DNA of 64,000 bases from Dasypus novemcinctus (Eukaryota; Chordata; Mammalia; Cingulata; Dasypodidae), in contig NC_080680.1 in assembly GCF_030445035.2 (NCBI RefSeq), positions 91,951,157-92,015,156 on the forward strand, in the 5' to 3' direction. Both the position numbers and the translations under genes were made by a program. How positions within the stretch are numbered: position 1 is the first letter of the stretch; every line of letters starts with the position of its first letter. Shown piece after piece: positions 1 through 12,376 of this stretch. The notes below the pieces were generated by a model. That model was not told where the DNA came from. It did not search any database and saw only the letters and a list, made by a program, of their open reading frames with translations.

Positions 1-1069
1 GCCACAATGGAAACTTGTCAGGAAGAAATAGATGATGACAAGGATGTACATTTCTCTTCCGAGACCATTGGTTCTCTGAGGTGGGGCAACTAGAGGCTGG
101 GTCCTAGTCACCTCTGGAGTGCTTCCAGTGGCACACACAGTGCCTTCTTGTAGAGAGTCACAGCTCTGAGAAACTTCTAAAACAGTCAGATATTATCAGA
201 ACATTGTATAAATGAACCCAGGTTCAATCTTTAGCATCATAAGCGGAAACTTCATGGATTTTTCAAGGGAATTTTGTGACAGTCAGATAAACTGCCCATG
301 AGTATCTCAAGCTTCTCTTCCCTTCCCTGCAGAGGAGGTCAGGTGTGTAACTTCAGACCCTCTCATCCTCCTTGCAAAATGAATGATACTGCCCCTTCAT
401 TGTAATAACAACTAGGAAAAAACCTGCGTACATCAATCCAGAAATTCTTTCCCTCTGAAACAGAATCTACCACACAGTGCAGAGCAGCAAACAGCACACC
501 CTTTATGAGCATTCAAGTGAGCAGCTGGATTCTAAGATCAGTAAATAATTCATTTTATTTCAGCTGACTAGCCAGGTGCTTCAGATCTTTCCTGACACTG
601 ATGGATGGTCTCCTCTACTAGTCCATCCTGTGTCAGTCAGAAGCAGAGATTTCACTTGCCCCCTGTGGCAAGTTCTTCTAAGTGGTAAGTGTCTGTGTGT
701 GGCATTTACCCAGCAGCCCTGCTGATTCCACAGAAAACTACCTGTCCACTCCGAGTTAGTGGTACATAAGAGCATGCAGCAGAGAGTCGGCATCCCAGAG
801 CTCTGCAGTGCCATTACAAGTACACATCTTCTGGTGGGGTAGTAGAGGCCAGTGTTCCCATTTTACCCTTTGCCATTTGTTTCTGAGAAAGTCAGAGGAT
901 GGGGGACTCAAACTTTTGTCCATAAAACCCCAAGTTAAACCCATTTTTCACCAGACTATGATTGAAAAAAATCATTGATTTCTATTAATAAAACCTTTGG
1001 CAGAGATCTGATCTATTAAAATAATATTAATAAAAATAATGATAATTTTAAAAGTTATCATTAGCTGCT

Positions 1070-1400
1070 TATGTGCCAGGCAGTGTGCTGATCACTTTCT
1101 TTAAATGTGTTGTTTCCTGTAAATTGTAACATGATTATTAAATAGGTGCTGGGATGTAAGGGGGTAAGTAGTGAAGCTGGGATCAGAATCCAAGACTTTC
1201 TGAGACTGTTCAGCACCTAACTACTATATTAGCCCTTAAACACAAATCATCTTCTATAGTTCTATAGCAATTTATAGTATATGAAGAACTTTCACCTCTG
1301 TTATTTACTCTGCACAGCCCATTGTTGTTTTTCCCTTTTGATGACTGAAAACACTGAGGTTTAGAGAAGTTAATTAGGTGATGTGATATATATAAAGCAT
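1070..1400 (-). repeat. MIR-derived sequence, inverted (two pieces)
   Basis: TGTGCCAGGCAGTGTGCTGA at 1072 and GAAAACACTGAGGTTTAGAG plus AAGTTAATTAGGTGATGTG near 1345 are inverted MIR landmarks. Confidence 0.6.
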
Positions 1401-2859
1401 TTAGTGTTTACTTAGTGCTTAATAAATACTTGAATAAATATTAATTCCTTTTCCCTCCTCCTCAACCATCAGGATGTATGGTGGGATATCCAGTCCCAGG
1501 AGCAGAACTTGGACTTTAAACTCAGTCCCATACTTTCCATCGTGCCACAGGTGCCTTAGCCATTAATAACTTGCCTCCACAAAGGAAGTGATTGCTTCTA
1601 GTTGGCCAGTTCAAAAATTCTGTACATCTATTTATCCTTATGTCTTTGTCCAAAGCTCATTTTACTGACTTGGGCAGGTCAGCCTGGTTTTCCAGACACT
1701 TTCTCAGGCTGAGAAGTACTTTGGTATTGTGCCATGTGTACTAACTTATGCCCTATCATTTGTCAATATAGTCTCTCTCATTGTCACTGAAAGGATATGT
1801 TACTGAATACATAATATACCATGAACTCCATCTGTGTCATAATTGCATATGTAACTTAATATAATTCTGTATAGGATATATTCTGAAAGTATACATTAGA
1901 AAATGAACTCTACCAAAAGGTTCCATAGTTACCACCGTTATCTCTTTACTGAAACAATCTAATATGTATAATCATAATACCTGTGGTTATGGTAATTACT
2001 TATCAAAAGTATCAAATACAACATCACATATTTTATCTTAGAGAAGGCAGAGAAGTTTCATTACATAAACTGACTCCAATCAAGTTGTCATGGCTACCCA
2101 GAGCATCATGTCGAGACAGAATTGCAAACTGCATCTGAAGGCAGCATTAAAAAAATCTGTAATTAATTAAAAATGTCTTCCCTAGGCCTGGGCGTGAGGA
2201 GAGGCAGCACATTTACCATCTATTGTCTTCTCTGCCTTATCTTTGCAGTTGTCATTTAACTAGTCAATAACTACAAGCAAGCACTTGAGGGAAGACTTTA
2301 TTACAGCATTATTTTTTAATATACAGTATGCAAAGTTAAGAAACATCAACAATATAAGACTGACTTAGTAAAAGCAAGTAAGGACTATATTACTTCTCAG
2401 ACTCTCTGACACTGTATGAATAAAATACTTGCACCTGTTATTTTAACAATGGGGTACCTATAGAATATAGTTCATGTAATTATATAATCTAGAAATGCAT
2501 GTTGTTTGGAAGTAAATTGATATTCCTTCCACCTTTCCATTTAATTTTCTTATTGAATAATAAGGAAGTAATCTTCTCCATTCAGAGACACAAAATGATC
2601 ATGAGGAGACATGCATCACACTTAACTTGAAAATCCCTAGGTCCATTCAGTAATTTGAGATTGGCAATTCCGGTATGAAATGATTTTTGTCCCTATTGTG
2701 ACAACACATTCGGAAACAAAACTTTGGAATACAGTTTAACAAATACTAATGAAATTATCAGTTAGCAGGACAAATATTTACTATCAGGTCTGCCTGTAGA
2801 AAATTGCTTTACATATTAATGCTTAATGTAGTGATCGGGTTGAAGGAGTATCCCCTGGC

Positions 2860-3035
2860 TGGAAATGTCAAACTCTAGGTGCTTTTTTTTTTTTTACCTG
2901 CATGCCTCCTCCTAATTCCCTACTCCCAGAGTCACCCTTTTGAAAATTCCTGCCTAGTGATCCCAGGTTAGTAATGACATGGTGTCAAATTCCTTGGGTG
3001 GCTGGGAAAAATAAAAAGTTGGGAACCACTGGTAT
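2860..3035 (+). mobile_element. possible hAT-type fossil ending GTTGGGAACCACTGG
   Basis: The right end, AAAAAGTTGGGAACCACTGG, looks like a hAT-Charlie terminal inverted repeat, and TGGCTGGAAATGTCAAACTC upstream could be the decayed other end. It contains a T13 run. Family not identified. Confidence 0.4.
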
Positions 3036-3425
3036 AATGGAATTAATGGAAGTACGATATGTGTGAGTCCATCCAAGTTTCTGGATTCTTTTTATCGCTT
3101 TTTCATCCTTGGCACTTGAGCTCCAGCAGTGTGCTAGGACCTGAACATGGGGAAGATCTGGTTTTTTCTACACTTTACAAACAGCATTATGAATTCTCTT
3201 AGGAGACAGCATTCTGCTTCCTAACTGGCATTGTAAGCCCACCTGAGGCATCCATTTACTGAGATCATACTAACTGCCTCACTACCTCCATATACCTGCC
3301 TTTTCTATAGAAGAGAACTTAGACCTCACTCAAAGGCAAGTATTTCTGAAATTGTAACAGTCACAGCTCACACATAATGAGCCTCCTATGTTATGCCGAG
3401 CTCTGTGTTGAATGCTGTTTTACAT

Positions 3426-3691
3426 TTTTTTTAAAGATTTATTTATTTATTTATCCCCCCTTCATGGCTTGCTTGCTGTCTACTCTCTGTGTCCATTCGC
3501 TGCACGTTCTTCTGTGACTACTTGTCTCTCTTTATTGCGTCATCTTGATGCACCAGCTCTCCACGGGTGCAGGCTGCCAGCTCTCTGCAGGCACGGACCA
3601 GCTTGCCTTCACAAGGAGGCCCTGGGATGTGAACCTAGGGCCTCCCATATGGTAGATGGGAGCCCAGTGAACTGAGCCACAGCCGCTTCCC
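3426..3691 (-). mobile_element. DAS-SINE (armadillo tRNA-derived SINE), inverted
   Basis: Read on the minus strand it begins with the tRNA-like head (GGAAGCGGCTGTGGCTCAGT, then GGGAGCCC..CCCAT) and ends with the tail AAATAAATAAATCTTTAAAAAAAA at the left side. It is shorter than the other copies and lacks much of the middle. Flanking ATGCTGTTTTACAT and CATGCTTTACAT look like a decayed target-site duplication. Confidence 0.85.
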
Positions 3692-4119
3692 ATGCTTTAC
3701 ATTCACGATCTCATTCGTGTTCAAGCCACCCCTTAGTTTGCATTCCACAGATGACATTCTAGTCAGGTACACTCAGACTTGTCACCAAGTCTATTACTGC
3801 TCACACTTTGGAATTGGCAAGTTTTAGCTATAGTTCCCTAACAGTTTCAGATCGTTAGTCCCTTGAATGGAACCAGTGGTCCTGGGGCCCAATACCCTAC
3901 TTGATCTCAAGAAAGTAAGACTTCACTGGGTTTCATTTTACTTGTGACCCCAAATATGATTTTGTCATCTATTTTAGGTCCCGAGGATGTTGCTGGAAAC
4001 AGTGTTTTGTACACTATAGTTCATTTGATCAGTGTGTGAAGACAGCTATTATATAAACTTATAAATATATAACAAAGCAGGAGAGCTGGTCTGTTTAAGT
4101 TCTGACCCGATAGTGAGGG

Positions 4120-4240
4120 AATATGAATTATGGTCACAGATCTGTCATTAATGGGTGACATTAAACAAGTCCTGTCCTAACCCTGAGACTCAGTTTCTTC
4201 ATATGGAGAATGAAAGCCCCAGACTAGGTGATCTCTGAGG
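4120..4240 (+). repeat. MIR fragment
   Basis: GGGTGACATTAAACAAGTCC, GAGACTCAGTTTCTTCATAT and GACTAGGTGATCTCTGAGGT fit a diverged MIR. A second MIR-like stretch lies at about 4720-4830. Confidence 0.65.
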
Positions 4241-4854
4241 TCTCATTAAGCCTGAACAGCCTTTGTGTCTGATCCTGTGTGTAAATTCAGACAAGTTTCG
4301 AAGCTCTGTGGATGCTATCGATTGGCTGCATATATTCAGCAAAATCCACTCTGGCAAAGAGTTGTTCAGTGGCACTCTCAAGGGCTTTTCCAGGCTTTCT
4401 TAGGATCTAGGTAACCTGAAGACAAGAGGATTGTAGAATTGTGTAAAAAGCTACTCCAGGATTTTGCAACAGTGGTGCTTTTGTAATCTTAGATTCAGAA
4501 TTGTAGGAAATTGATGAATGAGCTGCAGCTCATGCTGTCGAAACAAATAAACAGTAACCCAGGAAATACACCGAGGCATGGAATGTTAAATGCCCTAATT
4601 TTTGCTAAAGTCATGTTTTAGCTTCCTAGAGGGGTATTCTAAGTATGCCTTAGGGAAGGATGCCTGTTTTAAGAGTGGAACAGCCTCCTCTGAGATAATA
4701 GGAAACAGCTGGATGTGTCAGAACATTCGGTAGACTTAGATAGACCTGGGCTTCAACCCCAGCTGTACAATTTGTTCACTTGATTCATCCTGAGCAAGTA
4801 CATCATTTCACCTTTCTGAGTTCATTTTTAATAGTAATTTTAGTAACCATCAAT

Positions 4855-5060
4855 TGAGCTCTTATAATGTACTTATGCATTGTGCTCATTTTTATGTGTT
4901 TACACCATTGCATCCTCAAGACACTCCAAGAGTTGGTACTGTTGTTACCCCTAGTTTGCAAGGGAGGAAACTTAGACTCACAAAAGAGAAAGTAACTTTG
5001 CCAAGGATGACACCAATGGGAATGTGCTGGCAAAATCAAGATCTCCAAAGTAATGGCCTA
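4855..5060 (-). repeat. MIR, inverted
   Basis: GAGCTCTTATAATGTACTTA, GAGGAAACTTAGACTCACAA and AGAGAAAGTAACTTTGCCAA give the inverted MIR order. Confidence 0.8.
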
Positions 5061-5469
5061 GAGATCTTGTAAGATGGGGGTTCCCTAGCACAAATGTTAC
5101 CACACACCTGGTATGAGAACATTCCTTCTGATGTTGAATTAAACTCTTTGAGGTTGCAGGGAAGAGTGTACTTGATGACACTTGGTGATGGGTGGTTATT
5201 CCAAGTATACATGGAAGTAAGGGCATTGGTCTCCCCAGCTAAGCGATTGTCTGGATCCTCATGCTTCTACGATTGGTGTGTAGATCAGGTCCCAGGGAGA
5301 ATTCTCCTAACCTCCCAGGCTTGGACTGGGCAGTTCTCCTGTTCACATCCCCCTCTTGTAGCATTCTGAACTCCCCAGTCCTGACCCTCATCACTGGGTC
5401 TGTTTTGAACCACTGTATTACATCCCTTAGCACAACTTAATGATAATAATAATCATTAGAATTAGTAGT

Positions 5470-5932
5470 GGAAAGCAGATGTGGCTCAAGCAATTGAGCT
5501 TCCACCTACCACATGGGAGGTCCCTGGTTCAGTTCCCAGTGCCTCCGAAAGAAGACAACGAGCTGGCGCAACAGGCAGACACGGCAAGCTGACACAACAA
5601 GATAACACAAAAAGAGACAGAAGAAAAAACATGATGAGAGACACAACAAAGCAGGGAACAGAGGTTCCCAGTGCCTCCTAAAGAAGAAGAGCAAGACAGC
5701 GAACTGACGCATCGGGCAGGCATGGCAAGCTGATGCAACATGATGATGCGGCAAGAAGCACAAGAAGAAAAACATAATGAGAGACATAACAAAGCAGGGA
5801 AGGGAGGTGGCTCAAGCAATTACACACCTCCCTCTCACATTGGAGGTCCCGGGTTCTGTTCCCGGTGCCTCCTAAAAAGAAACAAGGAAGACAAGGGGGT
5901 GGGGAGAAATAAATAAATCTTTAAAAAAAAAA
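5470..5932 (+). mobile_element. composite DAS-SINE with two tRNA-like heads, one target-site duplication
   Basis: A head at about 5475-5550 (gatgtggctcaagcaattga, GGTTCAGTTCCC) is followed by a body unit that is repeated about 120 bases later, then a second head at about 5806-5870 (ggtggctcaagcaattacac, GGTTCTGTTCCC) and the tail AAATAAATAAATCTTTAAAA. AATTAGTAGT occurs at 5460-5469 and again at 5933-5942, a perfect 10-bp duplication that brackets the entire composite, so it inserted as one unit. Confidence 0.88.
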
Positions 5933-5942
5933 AATTAGTAGT

Positions 5943-6125
5943 AATAGTCACTAGCCATATATTAGGCACTATTCCAAACACTTTACAGATGTTGTTTCAC
6001 TTAATCATTACAACAACCCCTGAGATATATACTATTATCATCTTTATTTTATAGCAGCTTGTCCAGAATCACATAGCTAGGCAGTAGCAGCTAAGATCTG
6101 AATTCAGTACTCTGACTCCAACACC
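5943..6125 (-). repeat. MIR, inverted
   Basis: TATTAGGCACTATTCCAAAC, ACAACAACCCCTGAGATATA, CACATAGCTAGGCAGTAGCA and TCTGAATTCAGTACTCTGAC are inverted MIR landmarks. The composite SINE at 5470-5932 inserted next to it. Confidence 0.85.
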
Positions 6126-6949
6126 CCATCTCCCTCTACTATCGCCATTAAAAAGAAAATGGACTGATAATGCCTTCCTAGTAGAGGTTTTGTAAGTTCT
6201 TAATAAACCACTGCACACAAAAGGGCCCTGTGTTAGCAGATGATATACAGTGCTAATTTCCTTCTATGGAAATTTTTTAGTAAGTTAAAATAGACAAGGG
6301 TCTCCTTGTGATAACTCTAAAGCCTTGGACAAATAGATTCCCCAGAGAGTTATATATACATTAGAATTGCATTTTTGCTTATTTTTGAGCTGCCTTGTTA
6401 AGGAAGGATTTATATGCTGGCATTGATATAACGCAGCAATCAGGCAGTGTTTTCTGCCTTTGTCATTTGGTGTGATAGTTTGCTTCCAGTGAAGTTTGAC
6501 TCACTGTAGCTGGAAGCTGTCAGAAGTGGGAACATGAAAAGGTCATAATGGATGGCTGTGGATAACTGATTAGGGGAGGAGAGCAGGTAAAGTAGACAAG
6601 TGACCTCCCTTGTGTCTGAGGGAAGGGGCTGACTCTGGCCATTCTATAACAGCCCCATGCCCTCTTCTTTCTCACCTGCAGGCTAGAGCCTGCTAGGCAC
6701 CATTTTTGAGAGCGGCACCAAATGGGGTATAAAGCAATTCATGGGAGCCCTTCTCAGTAGTTCAGCCCCTTGGGCACTTAAGAACACTAGTTGGCCATAT
6801 TCTTCAATCTTAGGGTCACTTTTCATGATTATCTACAGAATTTAATATATTCCCTTACCCGTGTTTGAAATTTGGGTAAGGGTACTAAATTCTGAAGTAG
6901 AAACCCAAAAAAAATCAGCTGTTGAGTGATGTTTGTTTTTATTTTGGGG

Positions 6950-7262
6950 GAGATTTTTGTTTGTTTTGGAAAAACACAGAAAAGCCCAAGGAAGACTATA
7001 ATCCCACTAACCAGAGTTGACTGTTAATACTATAACAAGTTTGGGACATATCCTTTCTGTCCCTTTTCTATGAATATTTTTTCCATAATTGAATCTTGTC
7101 CTTTTTACAGTATACAATTTACAGTATTTTGTCAAAAGAATATTTCCCAGCCAAAAAAGCTTCTTATGTATAATTTTTTAATGGTTTTGTTATATTCCAT
7201 CATAAATGAATTAACTAGTCCTCTATTTTTGGCCATTTAAGTTGGAGAATTTCCCTAAATAT
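6950..7262 (-). mobile_element. possible old L1-derived fragment, inverted
   Basis: TTTTTTAATGGTTTTGTTAT, ATTCCATCATAAATGAATTA and AACTAGTCCTCTATTTTTGG resemble the inverted form of an L1 3' region in which mountings such as ACAATGGAATACTA are common. It abuts the MaLR-type LTR at 7264. Confidence 0.4.
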
Positions 7263-7263
7263 T

Positions 7264-7660
7264 TGTTTTGTAGGGCTGCTGTAACAAATTACCACAAACT
7301 GGGTGACTTAAAACAACAAATTTTTTTCTCCCACGGTTCTAGAAGTCCGAAATCAAGGTGTTGGCAGGACCATGCTGCTGCCAGACCCTTTAGGGGAGAA
7401 TCCTTCTTTGGAAGATCCTTCCACCTTCTGGTAGCCCCAGGCTTTTCTTTGCTTGTGGCTGTATAGCTCCAATCCCTGCTGTGTCTTCATATGGCTGTCT
7501 TTCCTCTGTGTCCAATTCAGTATGTACTCATCTTAACTTGATTACATCTGCAAAAACCATATTTCCAAATAAGGTCACCTTTATAGGAACTGGGAGATAG
7601 AACTTCAACCTATCTTTTTTAGGGGACGGGTGGGTGGAAGTCATAATTCAATCCATAATG
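7264..7660 (-). mobile_element. MaLR/ERVL-type LTR fragment, inverted
   Basis: The + strand order GGGCTGCTGTAACAAATTAC, CACAAACTGGGTGACTTAAA, then CATCTGCAAAAACCATATTT CC and GGTCACCTTTATAGGAACTG is the inverted 3'-to-5' layout common to old mammalian MaLR-like LTRs. It is diverged and the boundaries are approximate. Subfamily not assigned. Confidence 0.7.
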
Positions 7661-7811
7661 CCTTGTTTTCTTGATAATAAATTCATCATTTGAATTACTT
7701 AAAAGTAGTATACAATGCTTTAAAGAGTGTCTCTGTCTTTAGTAACTCTACATACAAACTTTAACCAACAAAATCAAAACCGTACTCGGTGCTCAGAAAT
7801 AAGAACATTGG

Positions 7812-8294
7812 GAAGTAGATGTGGCTTAAGTGATAGAGCTTCTGCCTACCATATGCGAGGAGCTGGGGTCGATTCCTGGGGCCCCATGGTGAAAAAGAAG
7901 AGAAATCGTGCCCACATGGCAAGCCAGTGCCCGCATGAGTGCCCATGTGGTGAGCCAGTGCCCACGTGCGTGCCTGCACGAGTCACCACGAGTACCCACG
8001 TAGTGACCCAGTGCCCCACACAAGTGAGTCATGCAGCAAGATGATGACGCATGCAAAGAGAGACAAGGGGAGAGTCAAGGTGAAGCGCAGCAGAAACCAG
8101 GAACTGAGGTGGTGCAATTGAGAGGGAATCTCTCTCCCCATCAGAGATCTCCAGGATTGAATTCTAGAGAAGAGAAAATGAGAAGATAACACAACAAAAA
8201 AACAGCAGGGTGGGGAGAGGGGAAGAGGGGGAAATAAATAAATCTTTTAAAGAGATCAAAGTCAAATGAATTCTTTAAAAAAAAAAGTAAAAAA
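7812..8294 (+). mobile_element. DAS-SINE, variant with internal GTGCCCACGTGG-type repeats
   Basis: The head is GGAAGTAGATGTGGCTTAAG with a degenerate B box (GGTCGATTCCT). The body contains several diverged copies of a unit like gtgcccacgtggtgagcca at about 7907-8020, then GATGATGACGCA, a second region gaactgaggtggtgcaattg, and the tail AAATAAATAAATCTTTT. AATAAGAACATTGG (7798-7811) and AATAGGAACACTGG (8295-8308) form a 14-bp duplication with two mismatches. Confidence 0.88.
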
Positions 8295-8443
8295 AATAGG
8301 AACACTGGTTGGATTTTATGTTCTAATTTGCCATAAATAAACAAAAATAGTTGTGTACATTTATTTGCTCATTTGAACAGTTTTTTCTTCCTTGGTGAAA
8401 CAGAGAGGTGACTAAAGAAGGCTGTTGATGGAGTTCTTATATC

Positions 8444-8824
8444 TTTTTTTTTTTTTAAGATTTATTTATTTATTCGCCCACCCATTGTTTGCTCTCTTGT
8501 GTCCATTCGCAATGTGTTCTTCTGTGTCCACTGGCATTCTTGGCAGCACCAGGAATCTGTGTCTTTTTTTGTTGTGTCATCTTGCTGCATCAGCTCTCCG
8601 TGTGTGCCACACCACTCCTGGGAGGCATGGGGCAGTTCTCCTTGTATGGCACACTCCTTGTGTGTGGTAATCCCCTATGCAGGGGACACCCCTGCATGGC
8701 ATGGCACTCCTTGTACTTGGCAGCACTGCACGTGGGCCAGCTTACCACACGGGTCAGGAGGCCCTGGACCTCCCCTACGGTAGGCGGATGCTCTATCAGT
8801 TGAGCCACATCTGCGTCCCCTTTA
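8444..8824 (-). mobile_element. DAS-SINE, inverted, near full length
   Basis: On the minus strand the head reads GACGCAGATGTGGCTCAACT, the body carries the reverse of the pattern shared by most copies here (ACAACAAAAAAAGACACAGA, ACACACGGAGAGCTGATGCA), and the tail is AAATAAATAAATCTTAAAAA. TTATATC flanks both sides (8437-8443 and 8825-8831). Confidence 0.9.
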
Positions 8825-9017
8825 TTATATCATCTTGACTCAAATGGATAAGGCCATGGGGAGCAGTGGAAAGAACCAAGACTTGGGTACTAGACTGCTC
8901 TGGTTTGGAAAAATAGCTTCTCCACTTAAAAGCTCCCTGACCTTGGACAAGCAACTTTACCTTTCCTGGTGTGTTATATAAAGCCTTTAGCACAGTTCAT
9001 ATAGAAAATGTAGTAAC

Positions 9018-9215
9018 TGAGAAGACAAATTCTGGAAGCTGGGTTCAAATTCTAGTTTTGCCACTTAACTAGACTTGTGATTTTGGGCGAGTTACTTAAC
9101 CTCCCTGTGTTTGTTTCCTCATCTGTAAAATAGGCATAAACATAGTAATCAACTTTATAAGGTTGTGCAGTTTGAACTAATATACACAAAGAATTTCTAA
9201 CCATACTGGTACATA
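9018..9215 (+). repeat. MIR (ancient tRNA-derived SINE)
   Basis: GCTGGGTTCAAATTCTAGTT, TTTTGCCACTTAACTAGACT, TTGGGCGAGTTACTTAACCT and CCTCATCTGTAAAATAGGCA follow the MIR consensus order. A weaker MIR-like stretch precedes it at about 8865-8990. Confidence 0.85.
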
Positions 9216-11013
9216 GTTCAGATCAGTAATATTATTGTAGAAATGATATCTATAATTGGCATTATAACTGTTGGACCTGAGGAGAAGGCTACAACAAGTG
9301 TTTCCTGGTGCCTGAGCCTTCTGAAGCAGGAACAGCAGCGAGCCTCCTAGGAGTTCATGGTTTCTCTATTCCTGGGCATTAGCCTTGGAGAAAATGATCA
9401 ACATCATCATGGTACATGCATTCAGCAATCCTCTTATTTCTGTGCACCATCACAGGGAGATGCCCTTAACTGTTAGTAAATGACAGGTTAGTTATAGCCA
9501 CCACTGCTTTACATCCCTAAGGAGAGTCTCACGAGTCTGGCTTCCACAACTCCTCCCCCTCTCCCTCATTCCCCATAGCCTATCATTTGCTCAGTCCTAG
9601 TACTTTTGCCTTTAACATACTAAATCCTCTCCACCACCACCCCCTTCCTATTCTTCCCTCTTCCCCCTTCACCTCTGGCCTGGACTCTAGCACCAACCTT
9701 CTAACTGGTCCCCCCTCCACCCAGCTGTGTTCTTCTTCCAACCTAGAAAGAGACCTTTTACTCTCAGGCCAGGGATGGGGAGTTCTCTGCGTCCAATCTC
9801 TTCAGCAATAGAAGGGGATGGGGGGTGAGGTTTGCCTCCGCTCAGGAAGATGGACTTCGATTGTGGACTGCCTTAGGCTGCTTGTCAACAAGAGTCAGTA
9901 GAGTCCTCTGAGGCCACATGCTCTACTTTAAGAAACTAAGACTCACACGCATACCAAATAGGGTGAGATTATTTAATGTACAGGAGGATTTTTCCCATCA
10001 GAAGATTCCCCCCCAGGTTCCTTTAAATAGTGACTCCTCTAGGCAGGAGAGTGTTTTACAGATCATTAACTACTTGACTGAAAACCTGAAGGGCGAGAGA
10101 AACTTAAAATGAAAGTATTGGGAGCCCTTGCCAATTGCAGATCAATCCAAAATGAAGATAAAGTATCTGAAACTAGAAGTCAGTAGGAAAATGTGATTTG
10201 ATTCAGAAGAAAAATCTGAATTACACACCACTTTTTGGAACACACCAGTTATTTAAATGGTGTTTCACCTGCCTGCCCCTTCCCATCCTCCAGTCTCTCC
10301 ACCTCCCCATCTTGAGCCTAATGCATTCATCTCTCACACCTTCATCCCCAAACCTCAGACTTGGGGTTCCCATCTAAAGAGTGACCACACAATAACCCCA
10401 GGAAAAGGTATCATTGGGAAAGTGTTCTTGCAGCGTTGCAGAGCTTAAGCGATGGATACAGAGATACAGCCCATAATGGATGAACTATGCAGTAACAATT
10501 TACAGATAAAAATAATAGAAGTTAAAGTGTATTTTACATGATAAAAGAAAGATGAAAGAGGATGAGAGTCTGTTACATCTGAGATGGTTACAAAAGTCCT
10601 GCTTTGTGAAGTAGGCTCTGTTGAAAAGATTGATGCAATGGGGAGTGACCTTGGCTTGGAGCAGGAGCTGGTGATGTATGTATGAGCATCCCTCTGCTAA
10701 ATGGACCCAGATTTGTAGCACTAATATACATGGGAGCCCAGAACCAAACTCAGTGCAGCAATAAATCAACAGCCACTTTGGGTGTCATTTCTGGTTTATA
10801 TTCCACTATTGTTCTATCACTTTAATTCATGTCACTATCATCTTTTCATCTGGAACAGTTTTATATAATTTTCCAGTGGAGTTACCTGACAAATCCTATC
10901 AAATTAACAAGGTACATTAACAATATTGACTGACTACAGCTTCAAGAGTTGCAGGGCTGTAGAACAAAATTTTAAAACCGTGTCTCTCTGGTGATGATTT
11001 TTCCCTTCGCTTT

Positions 11014-12376
11014 CTGAGAAAAGAACATGGGGCAGGGTTTATTTCCACATAAGAGATATGCACATTTATTTTGCTGTGCTCGTTTTGACTTTTATAAATG
11101 CCAAAATAAGAAGCAGAAGAAGGGGAAAAAAAATAATCGCTTGCTACCAACAACCATGGCTTAAGTACTTTTCTTTCAGAGAACTGCAGAAATGCCCATA
11201 TCTTAAAAAATTAATGACCAAATTGGAAAGAAAAGTGTATCTGGGTGCTTATAATCTATTTTAAGTGAAATGTAATAAAATTTGTCTCCTGATACATACT
11301 AACCCTCCTGAAATTATCTAGACCTGCACGTCCAGAGTCAATTGGATTTATGACATTATGCCTAATTGAAATATGATGTACCTGAAGTATGTCTAATGAC
11401 AAATTTCAGCATTCAATTAATAAAAAATACTGATTTTGTTCATCTTTACCAAAGACCACACTGTAATGACCAGGGTTAAGCAAACATTGCTACATTGTCT
11501 CCTCTGAAGACAATAGGAGGCCCTACTATACTCTGTACACAATTTTCTGCCTGTGTTTAACTGTAATTTGGGATTTGTTTATTCATAAAATAAAATAGAA
11601 ATGAATGGAGTGCATAGCAGACTTAAGATTCTGTTTGGGGTTTTTTGTTTTTGTTTTTGTTTTTTTTAATTTTAAATTTGCTGTCAGGATATAGTTGTAT
11701 TTTATTTTGTTTTGTTTTGTTTTTTTAAATCTGCATTTGTCTTACTAAGTGTCCTCAAAATACATTCGGAAATTTCAGGGTGTTACAAACATCCATAGGG
11801 TGAAATGTTAACTTTGAATGTCTTTTTTTTTTGCAATATGTACATTTTATTATTTTGGTTATTTCTTGTATCATTACTTAATTTTTGCTGTTTTTCACTT
11901 TGACCCTGACCTTTAAACTATGGCCTGAAAATGTAATTCCTTTTAAAGTTCCATATGGGCCTCTCTCTAGAAGGCATATTGAAGGTTTTTGTGTTATTTC
12001 ATAAACAGATTCCTCAGTTTTCAGCAGGAGAGAGAAAAAGAGAGCATCTAGCCTAGATCATGCCTGTCGGGCTAAGTATATACTCCTCTGTAATAGCGGG
12101 AGAGCAATAGCCTAGTATTCCCACAGTTCTCCTAGGACACCTTCTCTTCTTGCCATTACCTTTGCTCTCCTAACACCTTTACTCCCAGTTACTATACAGT
12201 ATGTTATATCTTTCACAGCTCTGAAAATGAAGCCTTAAGTGTCAGTACTTAACATTCTGGATTCCTGTTAAAAAGCAATTGTTTATAAAGCTTACATTCA
12301 GGGCTTAATCTCTCCCTCAGCAGAGGAGAAGTGACCCCCACTGAGAAAAGAACATGGGGCAGGATTTATTTCCACA
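11014..12376 (+). repeat. 36-bp direct repeat pair at 11014-11049 and 12341-12376
   Basis: Both copies begin CTGAGAAAAGAACATGGGGC and end TTTATTTCCACA, differing at one base (G versus A). They are 1,327 bases apart in otherwise unlike flanking sequence. Confidence 0.95.

Noticed and set aside
5475..5932. CRISPR-like spaced repeats (repeated GAGAGACA, ACAACAAAGCAGGGAA)
   Set aside because: The genome is mammalian and the repetition is the duplicated SINE body.
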